Source: Luteimonas rhizosphaerae (GTDB lineage Bacteria > Pseudomonadota > Gammaproteobacteria > Xanthomonadales > Xanthomonadaceae). Taken from it: a DNA stretch of 64,000 nt. The position numbers were made by a program, and so were the translations under genes. Where the stretch lies: assembly GCF_002849595.1 (NCBI RefSeq), contig NZ_NRQR01000013.1:219809-283808 (forward strand), written 5' to 3'. Of this stretch, positions 51,390 through 60,466 are shown piece by piece. Position 1 is the stretch's first letter. Every line of letters begins with the position of its first letter. The notes beneath the pieces were generated by a model that had not been told where the DNA came from, searched no databases, and was given only the letters and a program-made list of their open reading frames with translations.

Positions 51390-52841
51390 ATGAAGCCGCG
51401 TTTGCAGACATCGCTGGGGCAACATCTGGTCCTGACGCCGCAGTTGCGTCAGGCCCTGCATCTGTTGCAGCTGTCGTCGGTGGAACTCGAGGCCGAAATC
51501 ACCGCGGCAGTGGAAAGCAACCCGCTGCTGGACTGGGAAGAACCCGAACCGATTACGGTCAGCGCCACTAGCGAGCGCACGTCCGACGAACGTCGCGACG
51601 AACGCAGCGCTAGCGACGAAGCGCCGGTGGTCGACGGCGACACGCAAGGCTGGGACCCGGCCGACGACACCTGGTACGACCGCGCCGGACAGGGCGGCGG
51701 CGGTGGCGGCGACCAGGACGGCGATGGCGATCCCGCCGATCGCATGATCCAGTCCGAAACGCTGCAGGACCATCTGTCCTGGCAGCTGCATCTCAGCCCC
51801 ATGTCGCCCCGGGACCGCAACATCGGCGCGGCGCTGATCGATGCCATCGACGACGACGGCTACCTGCGCGAACCGCTCGACGAAATCGCCACCGCGCTGC
51901 TGCCCGAAACCCGCTGCAGCGCGGCGGAAATCGCGACCGTGCTGTGCCGGATCCAGCGCTTCGACCCGCCCGGCGTGGGGGCGCGCGACCTCGGCGAATG
52001 CCTGGCGCTGCAGTTGCGCCTGCTGTCCGACGACACCCCCGGCAAGGCGCTGGCCGTACGCACGGTGCACGAATGCATCGAACGCCTCCCACGGCTCGGC
52101 ACCAAGGGCCTCGCCGACGTGCTGGGCTGCAGCCTCGAGGACGCGGGAACGGCGCTGCACCTGCTGCGCACGCTCGATCCCAAGCCCGGCGCGCAGGTCG
52201 GCCACATTCCGCACGACAATTACGTGACGCCCGACTGCGTCATCACCCGACACAACGGCCTGTGGCGGGTGACGCTCGCGGGGAGCCACATGCCGCGGCT
52301 GACCGTGCACCGTGGTTACGAGCAGATGATCCAGCACGCGGGTGCGACCGATGCCGGTTACCTGCGCGGACGCCTGCAGGAGGCGCGCTGGCTGCTGAAA
52401 AACCTGGAAGCGCGCGGCGAAACCCTGCTGAAGGTGGTGCGTTGTCTCGCGCGCCAGCAATCCGGTTTCCTGGAATTCGGCGCACGCGCGCTGAGACCGC
52501 TGACGCTGCGCGAAGTCGCCGAGGAAATCGGCATGCACGAGTCCACGGTGTCGCGCGCGGTCGCGCGCAAGTACGTGCACACGCCGCGCGGCACGCTGTC
52601 GCTGAAGGCCTTCTTCGACTCCGGCGTCGGCACCGAAGGCGGCGGGGAAGCCTCGAGCACCGCGATCCAGCAGATGATCCGCACCCTGGTCGATGCCGAA
52701 GATCCGCGCAAACCCTTGTCGGATGCGCGTTTGGCCGAGCTGCTGAAGGCCTCCGGCGTGCCGGTCGCACGCCGCACGGTGGCCAAGTACCGCGAAGCGA
52801 TCCACATCGCGTCGTCGCACGAGCGCGTTCGCATCGCCTGA
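51390..52841 (+). CDS. rpoN: RNA polymerase sigma-54 factor
   Basis: A 483-residue sigma-54. Region I is the Gln/Leu-rich start (SLGQHLVLTPQLRQALHLLQLSSVELE). Region II is acidic with a Gly/Asp-rich stretch. The core-binding domain and helix-turn-helix follow (LREVAEEIGMHESTVSRAVARKYV), and the RpoN box ARRTVAKYRE lies at about 460-469. It directs -24/-12 promoters with AAA+ activators. Length and domains are normal. It continues the lptCAB unit and is followed by hpf and ptsN. Confidence 0.97.
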   Translation: MKPRLQTSLGQHLVLTPQLRQALHLLQLSSVELEAEITAAVESNPLLDWEEPEPITVSATSERTSDERRDERSASDEAPVVDGDTQGWDPADDTWYDRAGQGGGGGGDQDGDGDPADRMIQSETLQDHLSWQLHLSPMSPRDRNIGAALIDAIDDDGYLREPLDEIATALLPETRCSAAEIATVLCRIQRFDPPGVGARDLGECLALQLRLLSDDTPGKALAVRTVHECIERLPRLGTKGLADVLGCSLEDAGTALHLLRTLDPKPGAQVGHIPHDNYVTPDCVITRHNGLWRVTLAGSHMPRLTVHRGYEQMIQHAGATDAGYLRGRLQEARWLLKNLEARGETLLKVVRCLARQQSGFLEFGARALRPLTLREVAEEIGMHESTVSRAVARKYVHTPRGTLSLKAFFDSGVGTEGGGEASSTAIQQMIRTLVDAEDPRKPLSDARLAELLKASGVPVARRTVAKYREAIHIASSHERVRIA

Positions 52842-52888
52842 ACTCTTGGCGGCATACGGTGTCCATGGAGAGCGCGACGAAGCGCCGC

Positions 52889-52916
52889 TTGCGCGGCACC
52901 CCGCCTGCGCTACTCT
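52889..52916 (+). promoter_or_regulatory. Possible internal promoter before hpf
   Basis: TTGCGC (52889-52894) and TACTCT (52911-52916) with 16-base spacing lie 59 bases before hpf, in a 133-base gap after rpoN. It would allow hpf-ptsN-hprK-rapZ to be expressed separately. The match is modest. Confidence 0.3.
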
Positions 52917-52974
52917 GTCCTGGATCGCCCGCGATCGTTGGCGGTCCTTCCCACATCGTAGAAGGAGGTTGCCG

Positions 52975-53301
52975 ATGCATGTCGAAACCCATGGCCACCA
53001 GATCGAGGTGACGCCCGCGCTGCGCGATTACGTGGAAACCAAGCTGCAGCGACTCGCGCGTCACTTCGAGCGGCCGCTCGACGTCCGCACCCAGCTCAGC
53101 CTCGACAAGCCCAACCACAAGGCCGAGGCCACCGTCGCGATCGCCGGCAAGACCCTGCACGCCGATGCCAGCGCGGTCGACATGTATGCCGCCATCGACC
53201 TGCTCGCCGACAAGCTCGACCGGCTGGTGCTCAAGCATCGCAAGAAGACCGTCGACCATCATCGTGGCGAGAGCCCTGCACGCGACGGCAGTTTCGGCTA
53301 G
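52975..53301 (+). CDS. hpf: Ribosome hibernation promoting factor (short form)
   Basis: A 108-residue HPF/YfiA protein that binds the 30S decoding site and stabilises idle ribosomes. The body is HGHQIEVTPALRDYVETKLQRLARHF and KAEATVAIAGKTLHADASAVDMYAAIDLLADKLDRLVLKHRKK, the standard double-stranded RNA-binding-like fold; no long-form dimerisation domain is present. A near-perfect ribosome site GAAGGAGGTT precedes the ATG at 52975. It is placed between rpoN and ptsN as in most proteobacteria. Confidence 0.95.
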   Translation: MHVETHGHQIEVTPALRDYVETKLQRLARHFERPLDVRTQLSLDKPNHKAEATVAIAGKTLHADASAVDMYAAIDLLADKLDRLVLKHRKKTVDHHRGESPARDGSFG

Positions 53302-53342
53302 GCTGCTGCTCCGCTCGAATTCGCCCCCGGGGCCACCGCGGC

Positions 53343-53816
53343 ATGCCATTTCCCGATCTGCTTGCGGCCGACCGCATTGTCATGCTGGTGGCTCCCGGTT
53401 CCCGGGACGTCGTGCTGGATACCGCAGCACGACTCCTCGCCGGCAATTCCCCGTCCACGACCCCGTTGCTCGCACAGGCGCTGCGCGACCGCGAGCAGCT
53501 GGGCAGCACCGGCATCGGTCGTGGCGTCGCCATCCCGCATGCCCGCAGCACCGCGTTCCGTGAACCCCGCGCGGCGTTCCTGCGCCTGTCGCATCCGATC
53601 GACTTCGGCGCCGGCGACGGCGAACCGGTCGATCTGGTGTTCGCCATGTGCGTCCCGGACCACCAGGTCGAACAGCATCTCGATTACCTGGCGAGCCTGG
53701 TGGAGCGCTTCTCGGATACGGAGTTCCGCGAAGCGCTGCGCGACGCCGCGGACCTGCCGCGCCTGCGCAGCCTCCTGCTCGACGGCGTGCAGCCCCGCGT
53801 GCCTGCGGCGGGCTGA
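53343..53816 (+). CDS. ptsN: Nitrogen-PTS EIIA component (EIIA-Ntr)
   Basis: A 157-residue regulatory phosphocarrier. The phosphorylated histidine is His66 in [38 protein letters not shown] is the family core. EIIA-Ntr controls potassium transport, stress responses and exopolysaccharide in other bacteria. No GAF-containing PtsP is present here, so it may receive phosphate from the EI and HPr encoded 3 kb downstream. hprK follows after 3 bases. Confidence 0.95.
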   Translation: MPFPDLLAADRIVMLVAPGSRDVVLDTAARLLAGNSPSTTPLLAQALRDREQLGSTGIGRGVAIPHARSTAFREPRAAFLRLSHPIDFGAGDGEPVDLVFAMCVPDHQVEQHLDYLASLVERFSDTEFREALRDAADLPRLRSLLLDGVQPRVPAAG

Positions 53817-53819
53817 GCG

Positions 53820-54773
53820 ATGAACGCGAGCATCCACGCCCAGGAACTCTTCAACCAGCTGCAGGACCGCCTCGGCCTGCGCTGGATCGCAGGCCAGCAG
53901 GGCGCGCATCGCGTGCTGGAAGCGGTCGAGACGATCGCGCGCCGCCCGTCGCTGGCCGGCTATCTCAACATCATCTATCCGAACAAGGTCCAGATCCTCG
54001 GCACCGAGGAACTGTCGTGGCTCGACGGTCTGGATTCGCGCCTGCGCTGGGAAACCATCGAGCGGATGATCCAGTACCGCCCGCTGGCACTCGTCATCAG
54101 CAAGGACCAGCCCTGCCCCGAAGACCTGCGCGAGGCGGCCGAGGAATCGCACACCCCGCTGTGGACCTCGCCCAATCGCGGTCACGAACTGCTCAACCTC
54201 GTGCAGTACCACCTCGCGCGGGTGTTGGCACCGCGGATCACCCTGCATGGCGTCTTCATGGAGGTGTATTCGATCGGCGTGCTGATCACCGGCGAGTCGG
54301 GCTCGGGCAAGAGCGAACTGGCGCTGGAGCTGATCACCCGCGGCCATCGTCTGGTCGCCGACGACGCGCCGGAATTCACCCAGATCGCGCCCGATGTGCT
54401 CGACGGCGCCTGCCCCGAGCTGCTGCAGGACCTGCTGGAACTGCGCGGCCTCGGCGTGCTCAACATCCGCGAGATGTTCGGCGACACCGCGGTGAAGCGG
54501 AACAAGTACCTGCGCCTGATCATCCACCTCAGCCGCCCCAACGAGATGCCGGCCGATGGCGACGGCATGATCCGGCTGACCGGCGATCTCGGCCTGCGCC
54601 GGGTGCTCGATCTCGACGTGCCGCTGATCACCCTGCCCGTCGCGCCCGGCCGCAACCTCGCGGTACTGGCGGAAGCCGCTGCGCGCACGCACATCCTGCG
54701 CACCAAGGGGCTGGATCCGGCGGCGGCATTCCTCGCGCGTCATTCGCAATTCCTCGAGCGCGGCGCGCCGTGA
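53820..54773 (+). CDS. hprK: HPr kinase/phosphorylase
   Basis: A 317-residue enzyme that phosphorylates Ser46 of HPr with ATP or pyrophosphate and can reverse the reaction. The N-terminal domain covers about 1-130. The P-loop is GESGSGKS (158-165), preceded by the conserved His143 in [31 protein letters not shown] is the HprK signature. All catalytic residues are present. HPr in this window does have Ser46. The stop overlaps the rapZ GTG by 4 bases. Confidence 0.96.
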   Translation: MNASIHAQELFNQLQDRLGLRWIAGQQGAHRVLEAVETIARRPSLAGYLNIIYPNKVQILGTEELSWLDGLDSRLRWETIERMIQYRPLALVISKDQPCPEDLREAAEESHTPLWTSPNRGHELLNLVQYHLARVLAPRITLHGVFMEVYSIGVLITGESGSGKSELALELITRGHRLVADDAPEFTQIAPDVLDGACPELLQDLLELRGLGVLNIREMFGDTAVKRNKYLRLIIHLSRPNEMPADGDGMIRLTGDLGLRRVLDLDVPLITLPVAPGRNLAVLAEAAARTHILRTKGLDPAAAFLARHSQFLERGAP

Positions 54774-55657
54774 GTACGCCGCGTCCCGACACACCGCCGC
54801 CGTCCTTCTACGTCGTCAGCGGCCTGTCGGGCAGCGGCAAATCGGTCGCGCTGCGGACGTTCGAGGATCTCGACTTCTACTGCGTCGACAACCTGCCGGC
54901 GGAACTGCTGGCCGATTTCGTCCGCAACGTCACCCGCGCCGACGATCCACCGCGCCGCCTGGCCGTCGGCATCGACGTGCGCAACCGCCACAACGACCTG
55001 GCCAACGTGCCCGGCTGGCTGGCCCAGGTCGGCAGCCTCGGGCTGGACCCGCGCCTGGTCTTCTTCGAGACCGGCGACGAGGTGCTGCTGCGGCGCTTCG
55101 CCGACACCCGTCGGCGCCATCCGCTGAGCCGCTTCGGTCTGTCGCTGGCCGATGCCATCACCTTGGAACGGCAGCTGCTGCGACCGCTGCGTGCGCTAGC
55201 CGACGTGGTCATCGACACCAGCGACCTCAACGTCCATCAACTGCGTCGCCGGGTCGTCACCGAGCTGGAACTCAATCTCGACGGGTCGGTGTCGCTGCTG
55301 TTCGAATCCTTCGCCTACCGGCGCGGCGTGCCGGCCGATGCCGACTTCGTGTTCGACGCGCGCGCCCTGCCGAACCCGCACTGGGACCCGAGGCTGCGCC
55401 CGCTGTCCGGGCGCGACGCCGACGTGCGCACCTATTTCGAAGCGCAGGACGATGTGGGCCAGTACGCGGACCAGGTCGGCGCGTTCCTCGACAACTGGCT
55501 GCCGCGCCTGAGCACCGGCACGCGCAGCTATGTCACCGTCGCCTTCGGCTGCAGCGGCGGTCGCCATCGATCGGTCTACCTGGCGGAACTGATGGCGCGG
55601 CGCGCGCGCGAGAACGGCTGGCGTGACGTCGCGACCTACCATCGCGAGCTCGACTGA
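54770..55657 (+). CDS. rapZ: RNase adapter protein RapZ
   Basis: A 295-residue P-loop protein. Walker A is GLSGSGKS (18-25) in [33 protein letters not shown] and [19 protein letters not shown] (C-terminal domain) match RapZ/YvcJ. In E. coli RapZ guides RNase E to the GlmZ small RNA to control GlmS and thus amino-sugar supply. The GTG at 54770 is coupled to hprK. The C-terminal RNA-binding basic residues are partly kept; whether a GlmZ-type RNA exists here cannot be seen. Confidence 0.95.
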   Translation: MSTPRPDTPPPSFYVVSGLSGSGKSVALRTFEDLDFYCVDNLPAELLADFVRNVTRADDPPRRLAVGIDVRNRHNDLANVPGWLAQVGSLGLDPRLVFFETGDEVLLRRFADTRRRHPLSRFGLSLADAITLERQLLRPLRALADVVIDTSDLNVHQLRRRVVTELELNLDGSVSLLFESFAYRRGVPADADFVFDARALPNPHWDPRLRPLSGRDADVRTYFEAQDDVGQYADQVGAFLDNWLPRLSTGTRSYVTVAFGCSGGRHRSVYLAELMARRARENGWRDVATYHRELD

Positions 55658-55658
55658 A

Positions 55659-55701
55659 CCGGTCGCGGTGCACGGCGCGATGCGGAGCCGCGACCGGCTC
55701 C
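55659..55701 (+). other. Two mutually exclusive hairpins between rapZ and EIIA
   Basis: CCGGTCGCGG (55659-55668) is complementary to CCGCGACCGG (55688-55697), a 10-bp stem. The latter also takes part in GGAGCCG-CGAC-CGGCTCC (55684-55701), a 7-bp hairpin. The two folds compete. It could be an attenuator or a degenerate repeat; no T run is present. Confidence 0.4.
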
Positions 55702-55778
55702 ACGCCCGAGCCGCGGGGGATGCAGCGTCGCGCTGTCAATGCTTCCGGGCGCTCCCCCGGCTCTGTTAACGTCCACGC

Positions 55779-56171
55779 ATGGCCGTCGGCGTACTACTGA
55801 TCACACACGAAGGAATCGGGTCCGCGATGCTCGCCGTCGCGACCCGTCTGATGACCCAGCTGCCGTTGCGGACCGAGGCGTTCGAAGTGCCCTTCGATGG
55901 CGATCCCGATGCCCTGCTGCCCCAGGCCAGCGCGATGCTGCGCAAGGTCGACGGCGGCGATGGCGTGCTGATCCTCACCGATCTCTACGGCGCCACGCCC
56001 AGCAACCTGGCGTCGGATCTCGCGCGCCTCGGCACTCCGGCACGACGCGTGTCCGCCCTGAGTCTGCCCATGCTGCTGCGGGTTATGAATTATCCTGAAC
56101 TCGCGCTCGGCGACCTGCCGGCCACCGCCGCGGCGGGTGCCCGCAACGGTGTCCTGCTCGACGACGCCTGA
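55779..56171 (+). CDS. PTS EIIA-Man family phosphocarrier
   Basis: A 130-residue EIIA of the mannose/fructose class. The active-site His10 is in LLITHEGIGSAML. The GVLILTDLYGATPSNLASDL motif is typical. No EIIB, EIIC or EIID is encoded nearby, so it is likely a regulatory acceptor of phosphate from HPr rather than part of a sugar transporter. It is followed after 49 bases by ptsH and ptsI. Confidence 0.9.
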   Translation: MAVGVLLITHEGIGSAMLAVATRLMTQLPLRTEAFEVPFDGDPDALLPQASAMLRKVDGGDGVLILTDLYGATPSNLASDLARLGTPARRVSALSLPMLLRVMNYPELALGDLPATAAAGARNGVLLDDA

Positions 56172-56220
56172 GTGCACCACCCCTTTGCGTCCCCCGACGC
56201 TGTTCCAAGGACTGGCTGAC

Positions 56221-56490
56221 ATGATCGAACGCGAATTGCTCGTCGCCAACAAGCTCGGCCTGCATGCGCGCGCGACGGCGAAGCTGGTCCAGGTGCTGTC
56301 GGGTTTCCGCAGCAACGCGACCCTGATCGCCAAGGGCCGCGAGGTCAACGCCAAGAGCATCATGGGCGTCATGCTGCTGGCCGCCGGTCACGGTACCCAG
56401 GTCGTCCTGCGCGTCGACGGCGAGGACGAAGCCGAGGCCGCCGACGCCGCCGCGGCCCTGTTCGAGCGCAGGTTCGACGAGGAGAGCTGA
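56221..56490 (+). CDS. ptsH: Phosphocarrier protein HPr
   Basis: An 89-residue HPr. His15 in NKLGLHARATAKL accepts phosphate from EI. Ser46 in NAKSIMGVMLLAA is the HprK target site, with the surrounding residues conserved. That dual control fits the hprK gene 2.4 kb upstream. The ATG at 56221 gives the canonical numbering. One-base overlap with ptsI. Confidence 0.96.
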   Translation: MIERELLVANKLGLHARATAKLVQVLSGFRSNATLIAKGREVNAKSIMGVMLLAAGHGTQVVLRVDGEDEAEAADAAAALFERRFDEES

Positions 56491-58223
56491 TGCGCCAGGC
56501 CCTGCACGGCAACGGGGCCGCGCGCGGCAACGCACTCGGTCGCGCCCGGGTCCGCGAGCCGCATGCGCTAGAGGTCGCCGAAATCCGCATCACCGCCGCG
56601 GAGGTTCCGGACGAGCTCGCGCGCCTCCACGCCGCGATCGACCAGGTCCGCACCGAAATCCGCGGCATGCGCACGCAGCTGCATGGCGCGCTGGCGCACG
56701 AGGTCGGCGAGTTCCTCGACCTGCACACCCTGCTGCTCGACGACCCCGAACTGCTGCAGGGGCTCGACGAGCTGGTCGGCAAGGGCCTGTACGGCGCCGA
56801 CTATGCCCTGCGGCTGCAACGCGACCGGATCGCCGCGGTCTTCGAAGGCATGGAGGACGCGTATTTCCGCAGCCGCATCGAGGACATCGACCACGTCATC
56901 GGCCGCGTCCATGCCGCGCTGCATGCGCACGAGGCCGAGCTGCAGGGCGTCGCCGGCGAGATCCTGGTCACCGACGCCGTTGCGCCGTCGGAGATCGGAC
57001 GCCTGCAGGCGCAGGGCGTGCTCGGCATCGTGACCTCGACGGGCAGCACGCTGTCGCATTCGGCCATCCTCGCGCGCAGCCTGCACCTGCCGCTGATCGT
57101 CAACGCGCCGCAGCTGATGCAGCAGGTCAACGACGGCGACGTCCTGGTCATCGACGGCACCACCGGCGACATCGTCATCGAGCCGAACGCCGACGACCTG
57201 CGCGCCTATCGTGGCCGCCTGCGCGAGGAGAAGCGCGAGCGCAAGCAGCTCAACCGCCTGCGCCGCGAACCCAGCAAGTCGATCGACGGCATCGACATCA
57301 AGCTCTTCGCCAATGCGGAATCGCGCGAGGACGTGGCCGAGTCGCACGCGCTCGGCGCGGCGGGCATCGGCCTGTACCGCACCGAATTCCTGTTCCTGCA
57401 GCGCGACCGCATTCCGGACGAGGAGGAGCAGTTCCGCGCCTACCGCGACGTCGTGCTCGGCATGACCGGCCGCAGCGTCACGATCCGCACGCTCGACATC
57501 GGCGCCGACAAGGCCGACAGCACCGGCCTGGCGCTGCGCGACGAACCGAATCCGGCGCTCGGCTTGCGTGGCGTGCGCCTGTCGATGGCGCGCGACGGCT
57601 TGCTGGAGACCCAGCTGCGCGCGATCGTGCGCGCGTCGGGCTACGGTCCGGTCCGCGTGCTGGTGCCCATGATCAGCGGCCGCGAGGAGATCATCGCGGT
57701 CAAGCGGATGCTCGCGCGCGTGCATGCCGACGTCCGTGCGGAGGGGCATGCGACGGCGGGCAAGCTGCCGCTCGGCGCGATGATCGAAGTGCCCTCCGCG
57801 GCGCTGGCGCTGTCGACCTTCGTGCGCGATCTCGACTTCCTGTCGATCGGCACCAACGACCTGGTCCAGTACCTGCTCGCGGCCGACCGCAACAACGATG
57901 CCCTCGGCGAGCTGTACACGCCGCTGCATCCGGCGCTGCTGCGGCTGCTGCACAACGTCGTGCGCACCGCACGTGCGCGCGCCATCCCGGTGTCGGTCTG
58001 CGGCGAGATCGCCGGCGACGCACGGTTCGCGCCGCTGCTGCTCGCGTTGGGCCTCGAGGAACTGAGCCTGCACCCGGCCACGCTGCTCGAGGTCCGCCGG
58101 GCGATCCGCGGCCTCGATCTCGGCGCGCTGCGCGCCCGCGCACCGGCGCTGCTGCGCGCCCGAGACCGTGCGGGCATCCTGCGCTGGCTCGAGGCGGCGC
58201 AACCGCTGCACGTGCCCGCCTGA
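56490..58223 (+). CDS. ptsI: Phosphoenolpyruvate-protein phosphotransferase (EI)
   Basis: A 577-residue EI that passes phosphate from PEP to HPr. The active-site His190 is in TSTGSTLSHSAILARSL. The C-terminal PEP domain has GIGLYRTEFLFLQRD, GAMIEVPSAAL, FLSIGTNDLVQYLLAADRNN and the cysteine motif VCGEIAGD. There is no GAF domain, so it is PtsI rather than PtsP. With EIIA, HPr, ptsN and hprK it forms a PTS lacking visible permeases. Confidence 0.96.
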   Translation: MRQALHGNGAARGNALGRARVREPHALEVAEIRITAAEVPDELARLHAAIDQVRTEIRGMRTQLHGALAHEVGEFLDLHTLLLDDPELLQGLDELVGKGLYGADYALRLQRDRIAAVFEGMEDAYFRSRIEDIDHVIGRVHAALHAHEAELQGVAGEILVTDAVAPSEIGRLQAQGVLGIVTSTGSTLSHSAILARSLHLPLIVNAPQLMQQVNDGDVLVIDGTTGDIVIEPNADDLRAYRGRLREEKRERKQLNRLRREPSKSIDGIDIKLFANAESREDVAESHALGAAGIGLYRTEFLFLQRDRIPDEEEQFRAYRDVVLGMTGRSVTIRTLDIGADKADSTGLALRDEPNPALGLRGVRLSMARDGLLETQLRAIVRASGYGPVRVLVPMISGREEIIAVKRMLARVHADVRAEGHATAGKLPLGAMIEVPSAALALSTFVRDLDFLSIGTNDLVQYLLAADRNNDALGELYTPLHPALLRLLHNVVRTARARAIPVSVCGEIAGDARFAPLLLALGLEELSLHPATLLEVRRAIRGLDLGALRARAPALLRARDRAGILRWLEAAQPLHVPA

Positions 58224-58442
58224 TCACGGTCGCGTCCGCACGCACCGCGGCACGCTGCGCACGTCCCCTCGACCGCCGACGCGTCGACTCGGGCGCACCA
58301 CGGCACTCGTGCAGCGGCGCGAACGCAGGCGCCCGGCGGGGTGGGCAGATCGCGGACGAGCGCGGATAATGCGCGCATGAACGCCCCACGCTGATCACCC
58401 GCAGTCGCGCGGATTCGTCGCGACGCGCAACGGAAGCATTCC
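58224..58442 (+). other. mgtE leader region
   Basis: A 219-base gap. GATAAT at 58365-58370 may be a -10. A five-codon ORF, ATG AAC GCC CCA CGC TGA (58377-58394; peptide MNAPR), lies 49 bases before mgtE. I do not recognise an M-box or other riboswitch. Leader-peptide control is speculative. Confidence 0.3.
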
Positions 58443-59804
58443 ATGGCCGAAGCCGTCCGCCACGACAAGACCGCGCGTCAGCTGCGTCTGCTCTCCGACG
58501 CGCTCGACAGCGGGCGCCTGGGTCCGGTCCGCCGTCTCGTCAACACGCTGGCGCCGGCGGAGATCGGCAACCTCCTCGAGTCCCTGCCGCACGACAAGCG
58601 CATCGTCGTCTGGGGCCTGGTCGACGCCGAGGACGATGGCGAGGTGTTGGTCCACGTCGGCGACGAGGTCCGCGAGAGTCTGATCGCGGACATGGATCCC
58701 GACGAGCTGGTCGCGGCGGTCGAGGATCTCGACATCGACGATCTGGCCGATCTCGTCGAAGACCTGCCCGGCGCGGTGATCGACGAGCTGCTGCGCTCGA
58801 TGGACCGCGAGAACCGGGAACGCCTCGAGCAGGTGCTGTCGTATCCGGAAGACACCGCCGGCCGCCTGATGAATCCGGACGTCGTGACGGTGCGGGCCGA
58901 TACCACCGTCGACGTCGTGCTGCGCTTCCTGCGCCTGCGCGGCGAACTGCCCGACCACACCGACCACCTCTACGTCGTCAACCGGCGCCACCAGCTGATC
59001 GGCTGGGTCGCGCTGCAGGATCTGGTCACGCGCGATCCGGGGACGCCGATCAACAAGCTCATCGACGACGAACTCGATTCGATCCACGTCGACGAGTCCG
59101 CCGAGGAGGTCGCGCGCCTTTTCTCCGACAACGACTGGGTGTCCGCGCCGGTCGTCGACGACGGCAACGTGCTGCTCGGCCGCATCACCGTCGACGACGT
59201 CGTCGACATCATCCGCGAGCAGGCCGAGCACCAGGCGCTCGGCGCCGCCGGCCTCGACGAGGACGAGGACCTGTTCTCGCCGATCAGGCGCGCCGTGCGC
59301 GGCCGTGTGGTGTGGCTCGGCATCAACCTGCTGACGGCCTTCATGGCGGCGTTCGTCATCGGCCGCTTCGAGGCCACGATCGAACAGGTCGTCGCGCTGG
59401 CGGTGTTGATGCCGATCGTCGCCGGCATCGGCGGCAACGCCGCGGTGCAGGTGTTGACGTTGATGGTGCGCGGCATCGCGCTCGGCCAGGTCGGCGCCAG
59501 CAATGCGCGCATCCTGCTGTGGAAGGAACTGCGCGTCGCGCTGATCAACGGCCTGCTGATCGGTGCACTGGTCGGCCTGGTCGCGCTGGTGTGGTTCGGC
59601 GACTGGGTGCTGTCGCTGGTGATCTTCACCGCGCTGGTGATCAATTTCTGTTCCGCGGCGACCGCGGGCGTGCTGCTGCCGCTGCTGCTCAAGCGCATGC
59701 GCGTGGATCCCGCCGTCGCGGGCACCGTCGTCGTGACCGCGGTGACCGACATCATGGGGTTCTTCAGCTTCCTCGGCCTCGCCACGGCCATCATGCTGCG
59801 CTGA
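58443..59804 (+). CDS. mgtE: Magnesium transporter MgtE
   Basis: A 453-residue Mg2+ channel. The cytoplasmic N domain has the superhelical repeats (AEIGNLLESLPHDKRIVVWGLVDAED). Two CBS domains follow (AGRLMNPDVVTVRAD, DELDSIHVDESAEEVARLF). The five-helix pore has the selectivity motif in VLMPIVAGIGGNAAVQVLTLMVRGIAL and the acidic residue in VVTAVTDIMGFFSFLGLA. The N and CBS domains close the pore at high Mg2+. It follows ptsI after a 219-base leader. Confidence 0.96.
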   Translation: MAEAVRHDKTARQLRLLSDALDSGRLGPVRRLVNTLAPAEIGNLLESLPHDKRIVVWGLVDAEDDGEVLVHVGDEVRESLIADMDPDELVAAVEDLDIDDLADLVEDLPGAVIDELLRSMDRENRERLEQVLSYPEDTAGRLMNPDVVTVRADTTVDVVLRFLRLRGELPDHTDHLYVVNRRHQLIGWVALQDLVTRDPGTPINKLIDDELDSIHVDESAEEVARLFSDNDWVSAPVVDDGNVLLGRITVDDVVDIIREQAEHQALGAAGLDEDEDLFSPIRRAVRGRVVWLGINLLTAFMAAFVIGRFEATIEQVVALAVLMPIVAGIGGNAAVQVLTLMVRGIALGQVGASNARILLWKELRVALINGLLIGALVGLVALVWFGDWVLSLVIFTALVINFCSAATAGVLLPLLLKRMRVDPAVAGTVVVTAVTDIMGFFSFLGLATAIMLR

Positions 59805-59817
59805 GGCCGGACCGGCG

Positions 59818-60438
59818 ATGCCTGCCCCGTCGCAACTCGGCAAGGTCGCCAGCTGGAACGACGACCGCGGTTACGGCTTCGTGGTGCCGCTCGACGCCGG
59901 CGACGGCCCCGAGCGCCTGTTCTTCCATGTGCGCGATTACACGCAGGCGGGCCGCCGACCGGAGATCGGCGAGCTGGTGCGTTACACGCCCGCCCGGCAG
60001 GCCGATGGCCGTTGGCGCGCCGGCAATGTCGTACGCACCGTCCCGGCCGCCACGCGCCGAAGTGGACGTCGACATCCGGCTTCGACGGCGAAACGCGCGG
60101 CGTTCTGGCCGATGACAGTGCTGATCGCGTCGTGGGCCGCGGCCTGGTGGTGGGCGGTCCACACCGATCGGGCGGCGATTGCGGTGTTACCCGGTCTGCT
60201 GACACTCAATCTCGTGACCTTCGGCCTGTACGCGTTCGACAAGCGCGCGGCCCAGTCCGGCCAGCGTCGCGTGCCGGAAACGCAGCTGCACCTGTGCGAA
60301 CTGCTCGGCGGCTGGCCGGCCGCGTGGTGGGCGCAGCGCCGGTTCCGCCACAAGACCAACAAGCGCAGCTACCGTATCGGCTACTGGGCGATGACGACGC
60401 TGCACCTGCTCGCCCTCGTACTCTGGCTCGCCGCCTGA
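59818..60438 (+). CDS. Cold-shock domain/DUF1294 fusion membrane protein
   Basis: A 206-residue protein. Residues about 6-70 form a cold-shock-like OB fold (GKVASWNDDRGYGFVVPLD, RLFFHVRDYTQAG), which binds nucleic acids. The C-terminal half is DUF1294 with three hydrophobic segments (TVLIASWAAAWWWAVHT, VLPGLLTLNLVTFGLYAFDKRAA, MTTLHLLALVLWLA) and the signature RVPETQLHLCELLGGWPAAWWAQRRFRHKTNK. The role of the fusion is unknown. It lies 13 bases after mgtE and may be co-transcribed with it. Confidence 0.88.
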   Translation: MPAPSQLGKVASWNDDRGYGFVVPLDAGDGPERLFFHVRDYTQAGRRPEIGELVRYTPARQADGRWRAGNVVRTVPAATRRSGRRHPASTAKRAAFWPMTVLIASWAAAWWWAVHTDRAAIAVLPGLLTLNLVTFGLYAFDKRAAQSGQRRVPETQLHLCELLGGWPAAWWAQRRFRHKTNKRSYRIGYWAMTTLHLLALVLWLAA

Positions 60439-60466
60439 CGGCGACGCCGCCCCGGGAGAATTCCGC

